From: Planctomycetota bacterium
Lineage (GTDB): Bacteria; Planctomycetota; UBA1135; GCA-002686595
Direction of reading: 5' to 3'
NCBI GenBank assembly: GCA_014238415.1
Contig: JABABA010000014.1
Location: 30,828 to 94,827, forward strand
DNA length: 64,000 nt
Shown here one piece after another: positions 25,276 through 34,649 of the stretch. The notes beneath the pieces are model-generated. The model worked only from the letters and a program-made list of their open reading frames with translations. It was not told where the DNA came from and ran no database searches. The position numbers were made by a program, and so were the translations under genes. Numbering within the stretch: the stretch's first letter is position 1; every line of letters starts with the position of its first letter.

Positions 25276-26181
25276 ATGTTGAATCGTTTCCAATTTTCGC
25301 GCTTGAATCCCTTGCGTCGTTACGCTGGCGCCGGTGTCAAGAGTCGGTCTGCTCCCGAAGCGCAGGTTCCGTACGACCCAGAACTCCTGAGCGCAGCCCG
25401 TGTGGTGTGTGTGGCCAGCGGCAAGGGCGGCACGGGCAAGAGTGTGCTGGCTTCCAACCTGGCGATCCAACGTGCGCGTCGCGGAGAGCGCGTGTTGCTA
25501 GTTGACTTTGACGCAGGCATGGCCAACGCCCATCTGCTCCTTGGAATGACGCCGGTGCATGACCTGGGGCATGTGCTTGATGGGCAGGTCAAGGCGCACG
25601 AGGCTGTGATCGAAGGACCCCATGGACTGAAGCTGCTTTCGGGTGGTGTGGGTCGTCAAGCGCTGGTCAATCCCACCCGGCGCCAGCTCGATCGGCTCTT
25701 CAAGGCTCTGATTCCCCTTGAGAGTGAGTTTGATCTGATCGTGATCGACCACGGGGCGGGGCTTGGGTATTCCACCTTGGCCCACCTGGCAGCCACCAGC
25801 ACCCTGATCCTGGTCACCAATCCAGAACTCACCGCACTCAGTGATGCCTATGCCCTCTACAAGCGTGCGGTGACGGTCAATCCCTCCATCAAAGTAGGGG
25901 TTGTGATCAATCGAGCTGGTGATGAGGCCGTGGCCGCAGCAGCCTGGACGCGCTTCCGGGGGGCGGCCCTGCGCTTCCTGAAGCGTGAACCGGAGTACAT
26001 AGGCTGGGTGCCTGCGGATCCTGCCGTCACCCAGAGCGTACAGCAGCGCAGCCCCGTGACTGTGTCCTGGCCAGCTTCTCCGGCGGCGCAGGCCCTGCAG
26101 GCTGTGGTGCAGTGGGGCCCCTTGGATCTGGCCCGTGCGTCCTCTTCATTCTTCCAGGGTGCCCGGCGAGCCTTGCGCTGA
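25276..26181 (+). CDS. MinD/FlhG-family ATPase
   Basis: Deviant Walker-A P-loop ATPase of 301 residues. ARVVCVASGKGGTGKSVLAS is the P-loop, VLLVDFDAGMANAHLLLG the Walker A' region, and LIVIDHGAGLGYST the Walker B region. The DFDAGMANAHLLLG, DHGAGLG and LTALSDAYALYKR patterns are closer to FlhG/YlxH (flagellar-number ATPase) than to MinD. No amphipathic MinD membrane-targeting tail is obvious. No flagellar gene, including flhF, is in the window, so a flagellar role is unproven. It lies 112 bases upstream of a second ParA-type gene on the same strand. Confidence 0.85.
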   Translation: MLNRFQFSRLNPLRRYAGAGVKSRSAPEAQVPYDPELLSAARVVCVASGKGGTGKSVLASNLAIQRARRGERVLLVDFDAGMANAHLLLGMTPVHDLGHVLDGQVKAHEAVIEGPHGLKLLSGGVGRQALVNPTRRQLDRLFKALIPLESEFDLIVIDHGAGLGYSTLAHLAATSTLILVTNPELTALSDAYALYKRAVTVNPSIKVGVVINRAGDEAVAAAAWTRFRGAALRFLKREPEYIGWVPADPAVTQSVQQRSPVTVSWPASPAAQALQAVVQWGPLDLARASSSFFQGARRALR

Positions 26182-26293
26182 CTAGTCCGATCCTAGATCG
26201 TGTTTGTCTGGCTTGCCCCATCCTTCCGCGGCATAATCAGACCAGAGCGAATCTCGGCCTTGTTCGGGGCCCGATTCAAGACAGCAAAACCCC

Positions 26294-27184
26294 ATGACTC
26301 CTCAAGCCAGCATTCCCAAGCGGGGCCGCCATCCGGGCGGACCCTTGCAAGTGCTGGCGTTGGTCAACCAGAAGGGGGGCTGTGGCAAGACAACCACCGC
26401 GGTCAATTTGGCTGGCGCACTGGCCCAACGGGGAGAGCGCGTGTTGCTGGTGGATTTGGATCCCCAGTCCCACGCTACCATGGCCCTTGGTTGTGCGCCC
26501 CTGGAAGAACCCACGGTCGCCGAGGTCCTGCTCGATGAGGCTTACATTGAACAGGCGATTCAGAGCGGCCCCTTGGGCATCGACCTGGTTCCTTCCCGGC
26601 CGCGGTTGGTGGAGTTCGAAGAGACCGCCGAGCGCTTGCTGCATCCGGAGCAGCGACTGAAGGTTTCCCTCGACGCGGTTCGTGATCGTTACGACTGGGT
26701 CATTGTGGACTGCCCGCCTCGTGCTGAGGGGGTGCTCTGCGCCAATGCGCTGTTTGCTTGTACATCTGCCTTCTTGATCGTGGAAACCGGCGCCTTCGCC
26801 TTGCAGGGTGCCCTGCAAGCCTTGAGGGTTCTGGATGAGATGGGGGAGAATCAGGGGCGTGCGTATGAAGTGCGTGTGGTGGGGACCCTCTTTGATCGTC
26901 GCATGCGCCTCGCTCGGGAACTATTGGTGGCCTTGCATGCGCGTTTTGGTGCCGCCATGTTCGATACGGTGATTCGTACCAGCGTACGTCTGCGCGAAGC
27001 CCCGGCGGTGGGCTTGCCGGTGCAGGCTCTGGATGCCTCCTGCCGCGCGACCCAGGATTTTGCTGCCTTGGCCGGCGAGGTGGCGGGGATGTTTGGTCCG
27101 GAGGCGGATCGTGCCAGCCTGTTGCAGGCCGGCTTGACCCCTTCGCATGAGTCTCCTGTTTTGATTACCAGTAAGAACCACTAG
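26294..27184 (+). CDS. ParA/Soj-family ATPase
   Basis: A 296-residue ParA-type ATPase. QVLALVNQKGGCGKTTTAVN is the deviant Walker A with the signature lysine, VLLVDLDPQSHATMALG is the ParA Walker A' region, and WVIVDCPPRAEGVLCANAL is Walker B. Such proteins position chromosomes, plasmids or protein clusters. Neither a ParB gene nor parS-like repeats are visible, so an orphan cargo-positioning role is as likely as chromosome segregation. The next gene encodes a helix-hairpin-helix protein, 22 bases downstream, possibly its partner (inference). Confidence 0.88.
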   Translation: MTPQASIPKRGRHPGGPLQVLALVNQKGGCGKTTTAVNLAGALAQRGERVLLVDLDPQSHATMALGCAPLEEPTVAEVLLDEAYIEQAIQSGPLGIDLVPSRPRLVEFEETAERLLHPEQRLKVSLDAVRDRYDWVIVDCPPRAEGVLCANALFACTSAFLIVETGAFALQGALQALRVLDEMGENQGRAYEVRVVGTLFDRRMRLARELLVALHARFGAAMFDTVIRTSVRLREAPAVGLPVQALDASCRATQDFAALAGEVAGMFGPEADRASLLQAGLTPSHESPVLITSKNH

Positions 27185-27206
27185 ACGAGTACCCCTCAAG
27201 AACCCC

Positions 27207-28499
27207 ATGGAAGCTCTAGCCCTGCTTTGCACCCTGCATGCTGACGGTCCCTCTACCCTCAAGCGCCTGCGCAGAGGTGGTTGCAATTCCCTGCGAGCCG
27301 TTGAGGGCATGCCTGCAGAGGAACTGGCCAGGCTGGTGGGTATTTCTGCTTCCACTGCCCGGCGCTTTGTTCGCGAGGCGACCAACTTGCGTCAGCGTCT
27401 GGTACCCGGTGAAGAGGCCCCTTCGTTGGATGTGGAGGAAGTGCCGGAATTCTTGGATGCCGATCCGATTCAGGCGCCCGTGGGGACTGCTCTGGATCAA
27501 CGGGATGAACTTGCCATGGAGCGCATGTTGGCAGTGCCGATGGCAGAGTCACCGATTGAGGGGCCCGAGGGAGAACAAGTTGAGGCCTTTCAACAGGCTG
27601 AAAGGGAGCCTGAGCAAATTTCCGAGACTGGTCGGGATTCCAACCCGGGTCTTGAACCCGGCGCAGTAGATGGCTTGGATCGGGAGTTGATTGAGGTGCT
27701 GGCAAGCCAGGGCATAGTATCCCTCTGGGACCTTGCCAACCTGGATGCGGGAGCCTTAGCCCGTTCCAGCGGCGTGCCCTTTGGGCGCTTGACCCGGATT
27801 CGATTCCTGGCTCGTCGGGAGAATCCCGAGCGGCCGCCGGAACAACTGCCCAAGGAGGAGCCCGAACGCTCCGATGAGATATGGATCGACCTGCGCGAAG
27901 AGCCGGTTGAGATTGAGTCCAATTCCGTAGAGACTGAAGTGATCGACTGGCAACCCCTTGAGTTGGAGCCGGCAGACCTCGAACCGGTGGACTTAGCTGC
28001 TGAGCAGGCGGATCTTGAGAAAGTCCAACCTGTAGAAGATAGGCATAGCGAAGATGAGGACCGTTCCATGCCAGGTACGCCGACTACGCTCTATGTTGCG
28101 CCCAGCGCATACGAGCAGCCCGTGCCCCTTGATGGAGATCCCACCCAACGGCCGCCCTTCTGGGAAGTCCGTGAAGAATGGCGTGCGGGGGCTCATCGGG
28201 TGAACGAGCAGAAGGTTCAAGAGGAGCTGCCAGCAACCGATGCGCTTCCCGGGTCTGGTGCCCATTCCAACGCTGAAGCCCCCTCCGCCAGCACGACCCT
28301 GGGCTGGGATTTCAAGGTTCCCACTCCTCCGGGTTACTTGGCGCCCAGTAGTTATCCTCCGGTCCATTTGCCAAATGCCGCGCATGTGCGCATCGATCGC
28401 TTGACCGAAGGAGGCGAGGAGGGCGCGTCTGCTCGCCCTGATGACCGCTGTACGAGTTCTGAAGAGCCTGATGAGGGCATCGCTGGGCCATTTGCCTGA
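27207..28499 (+). CDS. helix-hairpin-helix domain protein, acidic and largely disordered
   Basis: A 430-residue protein. Residues about 1-65 form a helix-hairpin-helix unit (LKRLRRGGCNSLRAVEGMPAEELARLVGISASTARRFV). A second such unit is near residues 155-205 (LIEVLASQGIVSLWDLANLD, then SGVPFGRLTRIRFLARR). These resemble the DNA-binding or protein-binding HhH pairs of Rad51/UvrC-like proteins. The remainder is Glu/Pro-rich and probably disordered, ending with short TTLYVAPSAYEQP and PGYLAPSSYPP motifs. I recognise no family. Its place directly after two ParA-type ATPases suggests a partner or cargo adaptor. Confidence 0.65.
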   Translation: MEALALLCTLHADGPSTLKRLRRGGCNSLRAVEGMPAEELARLVGISASTARRFVREATNLRQRLVPGEEAPSLDVEEVPEFLDADPIQAPVGTALDQRDELAMERMLAVPMAESPIEGPEGEQVEAFQQAEREPEQISETGRDSNPGLEPGAVDGLDRELIEVLASQGIVSLWDLANLDAGALARSSGVPFGRLTRIRFLARRENPERPPEQLPKEEPERSDEIWIDLREEPVEIESNSVETEVIDWQPLELEPADLEPVDLAAEQADLEKVQPVEDRHSEDEDRSMPGTPTTLYVAPSAYEQPVPLDGDPTQRPPFWEVREEWRAGAHRVNEQKVQEELPATDALPGSGAHSNAEAPSASTTLGWDFKVPTPPGYLAPSSYPPVHLPNAAHVRIDRLTEGGEEGASARPDDRCTSSEEPDEGIAGPFA

Positions 28500-28546
28500 T
28501 GTTTCCTTCTCTGGAGACACAGTTCGGGCCCGGGCCTATGTGATTC

Positions 28547-29728
28547 TTGAGTAGGCTGGGGTTTGTGGTGACCCTTCAGATCTCTTCCCTGGCAGCATCG
28601 CTGCTGCTTTGCATGCCTTGTTCAATCGGCAGTGCAGACTATCCCTGGGTAGCGGACTTGGACGGTCAGCCGGCATTTGGATCCAAGGCGCAACTGCGGC
28701 AGGTGGAGAAATTCTGGCGCAAGCCAAGCGCGGCGGATCAGGCGGTGCGTTTGGCCCTCGCGGATCTGGTGCCGCGGTTTGAATTGGAGGTTGCCATGGC
28801 GAGGGCAGAAGACCAGCGCCAGGGGCTCGACCGACTGGTTCTGGCTTTTCACTCGGGTCTGGAGGATCCGGAATTCGATCCTTCGGCTTTGGTCCTTGAG
28901 GAACTGATTATCGACCCTTTCAGCGTTGGCTTGAATTCCCAGCATGCACTGATCTTGGTTCGAGTGGCGGGAGACGCCCGTCGTCAGGTGCGCATCTGGT
29001 TGCTGCAGGAGGGAGCGCAAGAGGTGCGCGAACTGACGGCCGCACATGCGCTCCTGAACTCCCACACCTATGGCCTCGGGCGCTTGGAAGAGGTTGGTCT
29101 TGTGCAGTTGATTACCGCGCGCCTCGACCTTGCGGCGCTTCGCTTGCGAGCGATTCTGGCGGATCTGGAGGTGTTTCAGGAGGGTCCCGGTTCAGAACTC
29201 TCGGTGCCCAACTCAGATGCGGTGCGTTTGGCCCAGGCATTTGTGATGGGTGAGCGGGAGGCGGGGGGAGCCTGGAGTCAATGGGTCAGCGGAGCGAAGC
29301 AGTCTGCCCGGGACTTTCAGTCTGGAACGAAGCTTGCTGCCTTGAACAAGAATCAGGCCGCTACTCTGGTCCTGCGGGAGGCGGGCCGCAAGAAAGCGGT
29401 CCAGAACCTGGTTCAGATGCGCGAATTGGCACCTGCTGATGGGACCTTCCCACTTCTCACTGGCAGCAACGCCAGGCTTTCCCGCTTCGAGCGCTGCCAG
29501 GAGGTTGTTCGTCTGGGTCTCGAGGCTCTTGCCAAGGACCCCTTCGCGGCTGAGGTTCACCAACTGGTGGGCATCAGTTTGGATTTTATCCGCAGCCGTC
29601 GGGACGCCGCGGTTTATCTGGACCGCTATTTGCACCTCAAGGGGATCCGTTTCTACGACACCTGGACCGTGGCGCCCGGAATGCAGACCACCGCCGAACA
29701 GGACGCGCTGCTGCGGGTCTTGAGTTGA
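28547..29728 (+). CDS. exported protein of unknown function, helical repeat-like
   Basis: A 393-residue protein with a signal-peptide-like start (LQISSLAASLLLCMPCSIGSADY). The start is uncertain: TTG 28547 gives the full hydrophobic segment, while tandem GTG codons at 28565 and 28568 are alternatives. The body is Leu/Ala-rich and probably helical. The end (SRFERCQEVVRLGLEALAKD through FAAEVHQLVGISLDFIRSRR) resembles a tetratricopeptide-type repeat, with YLDRYLHLKGIRFYDTW after it. I recognise no family. It lies between the HhH protein and the aminotransferase genes, without obvious linkage. Confidence 0.6.
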   Translation: MSRLGFVVTLQISSLAASLLLCMPCSIGSADYPWVADLDGQPAFGSKAQLRQVEKFWRKPSAADQAVRLALADLVPRFELEVAMARAEDQRQGLDRLVLAFHSGLEDPEFDPSALVLEELIIDPFSVGLNSQHALILVRVAGDARRQVRIWLLQEGAQEVRELTAAHALLNSHTYGLGRLEEVGLVQLITARLDLAALRLRAILADLEVFQEGPGSELSVPNSDAVRLAQAFVMGEREAGGAWSQWVSGAKQSARDFQSGTKLAALNKNQAATLVLREAGRKKAVQNLVQMRELAPADGTFPLLTGSNARLSRFERCQEVVRLGLEALAKDPFAAEVHQLVGISLDFIRSRRDAAVYLDRYLHLKGIRFYDTWTVAPGMQTTAEQDALLRVLS

Positions 29729-29792
29729 TCCTGACCGTCGAATCTCCTGGGTCGGAGGGCTTGTTCCCCAATCCACCTCCCATCTGGGTAGA

Positions 29793-31073
29793 ATGGTCGC
29801 TTCGACTGCTGCTTTGATGAATACCTTGACCACCCGCCAGAATGATTCCCATCTGATCGCTGCCGCCTCCAATCGGCCAGGTGACGATCCCATTTTTGCT
29901 TTGCACGGGGAGGCTGTGCGTCGTGCTGCTGAGGGGGAGGACATTCTCAATGCCACCCTGGGCGCGCTGGTGGAAGATGACGGTTCATTGTGCGTGATGC
30001 CGAGTGTGTTCGAGGCATTCACCAGCGTGGATCCCGTTCGGGCAGCGGCCTACGCGCCCATTTCCGGAGACAAGGAGTTCCTCGATGGTGTACTGGAGGA
30101 TGTGTTTGCGGGTGACCGGGAGTTGGCGGTTCATGCGGTGGTCAATGCTACTGCTGGTGGCACCGGTGCTCTTCATCACGCGGTGGTGAACTTTCTTGAG
30201 CCGGGTCAGTCGCTCTTGACCACTGATTTCTATTGGAGTCCCTACCGCATCATTGCTGAGCATACGGGCCGCAAGGTGAATACGTTTCGCATGTTTGACA
30301 GCAAGCGGAGCTTTGATCTTTCGGCGTTTGAGGCAGGACTCAGCCAACAGATGAAGACCCAGGGGCGTGCTCTTCTGGTGCTCAATTTTCCCTGCCACAA
30401 TCCCACCGGGTACTCTCTCGATCCCTTCGAGTGGAAGCGCATCGTCGAGATCTTGAATGATGCGGCCAGTCAGGGTCCGGTGGCCCTCTGTTTGGATCTG
30501 GCTTATGCTCGCTATGCTACGCCTTCCGGTGAAGCCTGGGTGGAAGCGGTCAAGGGGCTGGCGTCCGGGGTAACCCTGCTGGTGGCCTGGTCCGCATCCA
30601 AGTCCTATGCCCAATACGGTGCGCGGGTGGGCGCCCTGGTTGCTGTAGTACAGAATCAGGATCAACGAGAGCGCATCAAGTGTGCTCTGCAGCACTCCTC
30701 ACGGGGTACCTGGTCCAATTGCAATCACCTCGGTCTCCTGGCCGTTGCTAATCTGCTCCAGGATGCGGATCTGCGCAGTCAGGCGGACAGGGATCGGGCG
30801 CGCCTTGTGCGTCTGCTGAGCGAACGGGTGGCCGCTTTCAACGGGGCCGCGCGAACCGCCGGCTTGGACTTCCCACGCTACGAGGGAGGCTTCTTCGTCA
30901 CCGTCTTCACACCCCATGCACGCAAAGCAGCCGCGATCTGCCGCGAGGATGGGGTTTTTGTGGTGCCTCTGGATGGTGGCTTGCGTCTGGCTCTTTGCGC
31001 AACTCCCGTCGCACAGGTGGCCCGCTTGGTCAAGAGTCTGGCTCATGGAATTCAATCTGCCGGAGGTGCCTGA
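29793..31073 (+). CDS. class I/II aminotransferase
   Basis: PLP-dependent transaminase of 426 residues, probably acting on aromatic or acidic amino acids. LNFPCHNPTGYSLD is the conserved Asn-Pro-Thr-Gly block, ALCLDLAYARYA has the pyridine-nitrogen aspartate, and WSASKSYAQYGARVG carries the Schiff-base lysine with the downstream Arg. The stretch ILNATLGALVEDDGSLCVMP is the family N-terminus. Either ATG 29793 or ATG 29817 may start the protein; the family sequence begins after both. The Upp-like gene follows after three bases, so the two share a transcript. Confidence 0.88.
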   Translation: MVASTAALMNTLTTRQNDSHLIAAASNRPGDDPIFALHGEAVRRAAEGEDILNATLGALVEDDGSLCVMPSVFEAFTSVDPVRAAAYAPISGDKEFLDGVLEDVFAGDRELAVHAVVNATAGGTGALHHAVVNFLEPGQSLLTTDFYWSPYRIIAEHTGRKVNTFRMFDSKRSFDLSAFEAGLSQQMKTQGRALLVLNFPCHNPTGYSLDPFEWKRIVEILNDAASQGPVALCLDLAYARYATPSGEAWVEAVKGLASGVTLLVAWSASKSYAQYGARVGALVAVVQNQDQRERIKCALQHSSRGTWSNCNHLGLLAVANLLQDADLRSQADRDRARLVRLLSERVAAFNGAARTAGLDFPRYEGGFFVTVFTPHARKAAAICREDGVFVVPLDGGLRLALCATPVAQVARLVKSLAHGIQSAGGA

Positions 31074-31076
31074 GCC

Positions 31077-31892
31077 ATGGGCGTTTCCTCTCCGGAGGTT
31101 CGGGACCATTCCAGTATTGGTTTGAAGCACGCCTATGGAGAGCGCGTGTACATTCAAGACGATGCCTTGAGCGCTACACTGCTGGCGCGTCTTTCTTCCG
31201 CTGATACACCCCATCCAGAACTGATGGCGGTTCTGCGCGCGGCCTACCAGCATCTGGGCATGCAGGCTTTTGGAATGTCATTGTCTGCATGCGAGGCCGA
31301 GATTCCTACGCGCATGCTCGCCCTGCAGCCCGATGCCGGGGTTTGGCGAGGCATGTTGCTTGACCCCTCTGAACGCGTTGTGGTGTTGGACATCATGCGC
31401 GGGGGCATTGTTCCAGCCCAGACCCTGTTCGAGTTGCTGACTCTGGTGTTGCCATTGGATTCTCTGCGCCTCGACCATTTGGACATGGCGCGTATCTCCG
31501 ATGAGAGCGGGCGCGTGAGCGGAGTCGATCTGCGCGCTGCCAAGGTTGGGGGCACCCTGGAAGGGGCGACTCTTGTGATTCCAGATCCAATGGGAGCCAC
31601 TGGGGGAACCCTCAGGCGAGCAGTTTCCTGGCTCTGCGAGCACCATGGGACCCCGAAGCAGATTCTGGCTCTGCCCTTGATTGCGACCCCTGAGTTCTTG
31701 GCCGCGACCCGGGACCTGGATCAGGAAGTGCAGGTTTTTGCAGGTCGAGTGGATCGTGGGCTCTCTCCCGCCCATGTGCTCAGGGAGACGCCCGGAGCCT
31801 GCTGGGATGAGGAGCGCGGCTTGACCGAGACGGGCTACATAGTTCCCGGCGCCGGTGGCTTGGGCGAGGTGATCAACAATTCCTGGTGCTGA
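31077..31892 (+). CDS. uracil phosphoribosyltransferase-like protein
   Basis: A 271-residue phosphoribosyltransferase resembling Upp, which salvages uracil to UMP with PRPP. ATLVIPDPMGATGGTLRRAV is the PRPP-binding motif (Upp has DPMLATGGS), and VVVLDIMRGGIVPAQTL and TETGYIVPGAGGLGEVI match the Upp dimer loop and the uracil-binding C-terminal motif (YIVPGLGDAGD). The protein is about 60 residues longer than typical Upp, and the terminal motif deviates, so substrate specificity is not certain. It starts three bases after the aminotransferase stop. Confidence 0.75.
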   Translation: MGVSSPEVRDHSSIGLKHAYGERVYIQDDALSATLLARLSSADTPHPELMAVLRAAYQHLGMQAFGMSLSACEAEIPTRMLALQPDAGVWRGMLLDPSERVVVLDIMRGGIVPAQTLFELLTLVLPLDSLRLDHLDMARISDESGRVSGVDLRAAKVGGTLEGATLVIPDPMGATGGTLRRAVSWLCEHHGTPKQILALPLIATPEFLAATRDLDQEVQVFAGRVDRGLSPAHVLRETPGACWDEERGLTETGYIVPGAGGLGEVINNSWC

Positions 31893-32012
31893 GCCAACCG
31901 GGTTCTGCGGGGCCTGGGTTTGCCCACCCGGGGTCCCTGCGCTAAACTCCTGTGTCTGGAAGTTCCGGCTTCCATATTGTTTCCCTGCCAGACCTCAGAA
32001 GAGAAGAACACC

Positions 32013-32351
32013 ATGACCTACGTTGTCGCCGAACCCTGCGTGAAATGCAAGTACACTGACTGTGTGGATGTCTGCCCGGTGGACTGTTTCGCTGAAGGGG
32101 TGAACTTTCTTGCTATCAACCCCGACGAGTGCATCGACTGCGGGGCCTGCGTTCCCGAATGTCCCACCGAAGCGATCTTCGAAGAGACCGAGGTGCCCGA
32201 GCAGTGGGCCGACTATGTGGAGTTGAACGCCAAGCTGGCGGGCCTCTGGCCGTTGATCACCGACAAGAAGGACGCCCTTGATGACGCTGACGATTGGAAG
32301 GATGTGGAGAAAAAGCGCGAGCATCTCTCCGAAGAAGCATTCAGCGAGTGA
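32013..32351 (+). CDS. fdxA: 7Fe ferredoxin (FdxA-type)
   Basis: A 112-residue ferredoxin with one [3Fe-4S] and one [4Fe-4S] cluster. All nine family cysteines are present: C9, C12, C17, C21, C25, C40, C43, C46 and C50. By analogy with Azotobacter ferredoxin I, C9, C17 and C50 would hold the 3Fe cluster, and C21, C40, C43 and C46 the 4Fe cluster. [20 protein letters not shown] and [20 protein letters not shown] are near-consensus. ATG 32013 gives the correct N-terminus. The acidic C-terminal extension is usual for FdxA. No partner reductase is adjacent. Confidence 0.95.
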   Translation: MTYVVAEPCVKCKYTDCVDVCPVDCFAEGVNFLAINPDECIDCGACVPECPTEAIFEETEVPEQWADYVELNAKLAGLWPLITDKKDALDDADDWKDVEKKREHLSEEAFSE

Positions 32352-32460
32352 TTCTCTGGGTGGCGAATTTCGCGGCGCTTGATTGCGTCATGAATCCACT
32401 CGGCGCCTCATCATCAAAGCCGCAAGTTCTCTAGAAGGTTCACCAGTTCGGTAGCTCTTG

Positions 32461-34422
32461 CTACTTGCGGCGGTCGAGGGTCCGCTTGGCTTTGGATTCC
32501 TTTGCTCCAGAGAGGCCAGGCTTCCCCTTCCCTTCCTTGTGCTTGGCTGACTTGCGCGCCGCGAGGGCTTCTGGCGGAGGGTTCGGCGGGATCAGGCACT
32601 TGGCCTGCTTGCCAATCAAGTCCTCTCGTCCGGCAGCAGTCAGGGCTTCGTGCACAAGGAACCAGTTGCTGGGCTCGAAGAACTGCATCAGGGCCTTCTG
32701 CACTCGCCGGTCCCGAAGGCGCTGCACAGTCTTCACCGGTTTGAGGGTCATGGGATCAAGCCCCGTGTAATGCATGCAAGTGGCGATGTCCATTGGCGCC
32801 GGGATGAACTCTTGCACCTGCCGTGGTTTGTAGCCTCGGGCCTTCAGGAACTCGGCCAGTTCGATCATTTCTTCCGGTCCCGTGCCCGGGTGCCCTGAGA
32901 TGAAGTAGGGCACCAGGTATTGTTCTTTCCCAGCTCGCTTGCTGGCTGCAGTAAAGCGATCTGCGAAGCCGTCAAAGTCATCCACTGCAGGCTTCTTCAT
33001 CAGCTTGAGCACCTTGGGGGATGCATGTTCAGGAGCCACCTTCAAGTGTCCCCCCACATGATGGGCGGCGAGTTCCTCCAGATAGGCGTCGTCGTTCTGA
33101 GCCAGATCCATGCGGATTCCCGAGGCTATGTGTACCCGTTTGACCCCTTCGGTGTTGCGCGCCTCGCTCATCAAGCGGCGGGTGGGTGCGTGGTCCGTGG
33201 AGAGGAGCTTGCAGATGGTGGGATTCACGCAGGAGAGCCGACGACAGATCTGTTCTACCTCTGGCTTGGTGCAGTGCATGCGGTACATGTTGGCGGTGGG
33301 GCCGCCCAGATCCGAGATAGTGCCTTTGAAGTCTCGGGCCCGGGCGGTCTTCTGCACCTCCGCCATGATCGAGGCCTCTGAGCGGCTCTGGATCGTGCGA
33401 CCTTGGTGCAGCGTGATCGAGCAGAAGGTGCAGCCCCCGAAACAGCCGCGCATAATCGTGATCGAGTCGCGGATCATGGTGAAGGCTGGGATTTCTTCCT
33501 GGTAGCTCGGGTGGGGTTGTCGCTGGTAGGGCAGATCGTAGATCTCATCGAGCTGGGCTTCACTGAGTGGCAGGGTCGGGGGGTTGATCACCGCCAGCCG
33601 GTCCCCGTGGCGCTGCACCATTCGTCGGGCGTTGTGGGGGTTGGTCTCCAGGTGTACCCGGCGGGTGGCCTTGGCGAAGGAGATTTTGTTTGCCGTGACC
33701 TCCTCGAAGGAGGGGAGTTCTAGTGTGCGACCGTCTCCGCGATATTCATCGAAGGGATGCTCGGGGAGCTCTTCCTTGGCGCCCAACAGGTAGGCCGCGC
33801 CACGCAACGCGCGGCAGTCCTTGATGCTGCCCCCCGCACTCAAGATATCGGCTACTTGGACGATGAACTCTTCGCCCATGCCATAGCCCACGAGATCGGC
33901 TTTGCTTGAGGTCAATATACTGGGGCGCACATTGTCCGACCACCAGTCATAGTGCGCCACTCGACGGAGGCTGGCTTCTACTCCACCGGCCACCACGGGG
34001 ATTCCCGGAAAGGCTTCGCGGCAGCGTTGGGTGTAGACATTAGTGGCCCGGTCTGGCCGCAATTCGATGGCTCCTCCGGGGGAGTATGCGTCCTGGTTGC
34101 GCCGCTTGCGATTGGCGGTGTAGTGGTTGATCATCGAGTCCATGTTCCCCGCGCTGACCGCGAAGAAGAGGCGTGGGGGACCCAGACTGCGAAAGGCCTT
34201 GGCGCTGCGCCAGTCGGGCTGGGCCAGGATTCCTACCCGCAGGCCTTTGGCCTCGAGTACTCGCCCAAGAAGTGCCGCCGCGAAGGAGGGATGGTCCACA
34301 TAGGCGTCTCCGCTCACAAAGATCACGTCGAGCTCGTCCCATCCACGGGCCCGCATTTCCTGCTCGGTGGTGGGCAGGTAGCCTTGTTCTTGTGCGGGAC
34401 TTGGGATGATTGCCATGCCCAA
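32461..34422 (-). CDS. YgiQ family radical SAM protein
   Basis: A 653-residue member of the YgiQ/UPF0313 radical SAM family. [20 protein letters not shown] holds the Cys-x3-Cys-x2-Cys [4Fe-4S] ligands. The N-terminal [20 protein letters not shown] and the C-terminal [19 protein letters not shown] and [19 protein letters not shown] are the usual YgiQ blocks. The lysine-rich C-terminus is not conserved. The substrate of this family is not known. It converges on fdxA with 109 bases between stops. Met 1 or Met 3 may be the start. Confidence 0.92.
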   Translation of the reverse strand: MGMAIIPSPAQEQGYLPTTEQEMRARGWDELDVIFVSGDAYVDHPSFAAALLGRVLEAKGLRVGILAQPDWRSAKAFRSLGPPRLFFAVSAGNMDSMINHYTANRKRRNQDAYSPGGAIELRPDRATNVYTQRCREAFPGIPVVAGGVEASLRRVAHYDWWSDNVRPSILTSSKADLVGYGMGEEFIVQVADILSAGGSIKDCRALRGAAYLLGAKEELPEHPFDEYRGDGRTLELPSFEEVTANKISFAKATRRVHLETNPHNARRMVQRHGDRLAVINPPTLPLSEAQLDEIYDLPYQRQPHPSYQEEIPAFTMIRDSITIMRGCFGGCTFCSITLHQGRTIQSRSEASIMAEVQKTARARDFKGTISDLGGPTANMYRMHCTKPEVEQICRRLSCVNPTICKLLSTDHAPTRRLMSEARNTEGVKRVHIASGIRMDLAQNDDAYLEELAAHHVGGHLKVAPEHASPKVLKLMKKPAVDDFDGFADRFTAASKRAGKEQYLVPYFISGHPGTGPEEMIELAEFLKARGYKPRQVQEFIPAPMDIATCMHYTGLDPMTLKPVKTVQRLRDRRVQKALMQFFEPSNWFLVHEALTAAGREDLIGKQAKCLIPPNPPPEALAARKSAKHKEGKGKPGLSGAKESKAKRTLDRRK

Positions 34423-34649
34423 GAATACACCATGGCATAAGTGGCTGTGGTGCGTTGCTTAGGACCTGGGCCCGCTATTCGACGGGGAGGTGCCCTATGG
34501 CCTCATGTGCAGGCGCGCTTCGTCCAGGACCTCGTAAGCGGGTGCTGGCCTTGTCGATCCTTCGCACGGAGCGTTTCTCCGCTGCGCTGGTGCCATCCGG
34601 GAAGGGGTCGGACCAGGCAGGAGGGCCCGGTCTCTGGCTCCGGATCTGG

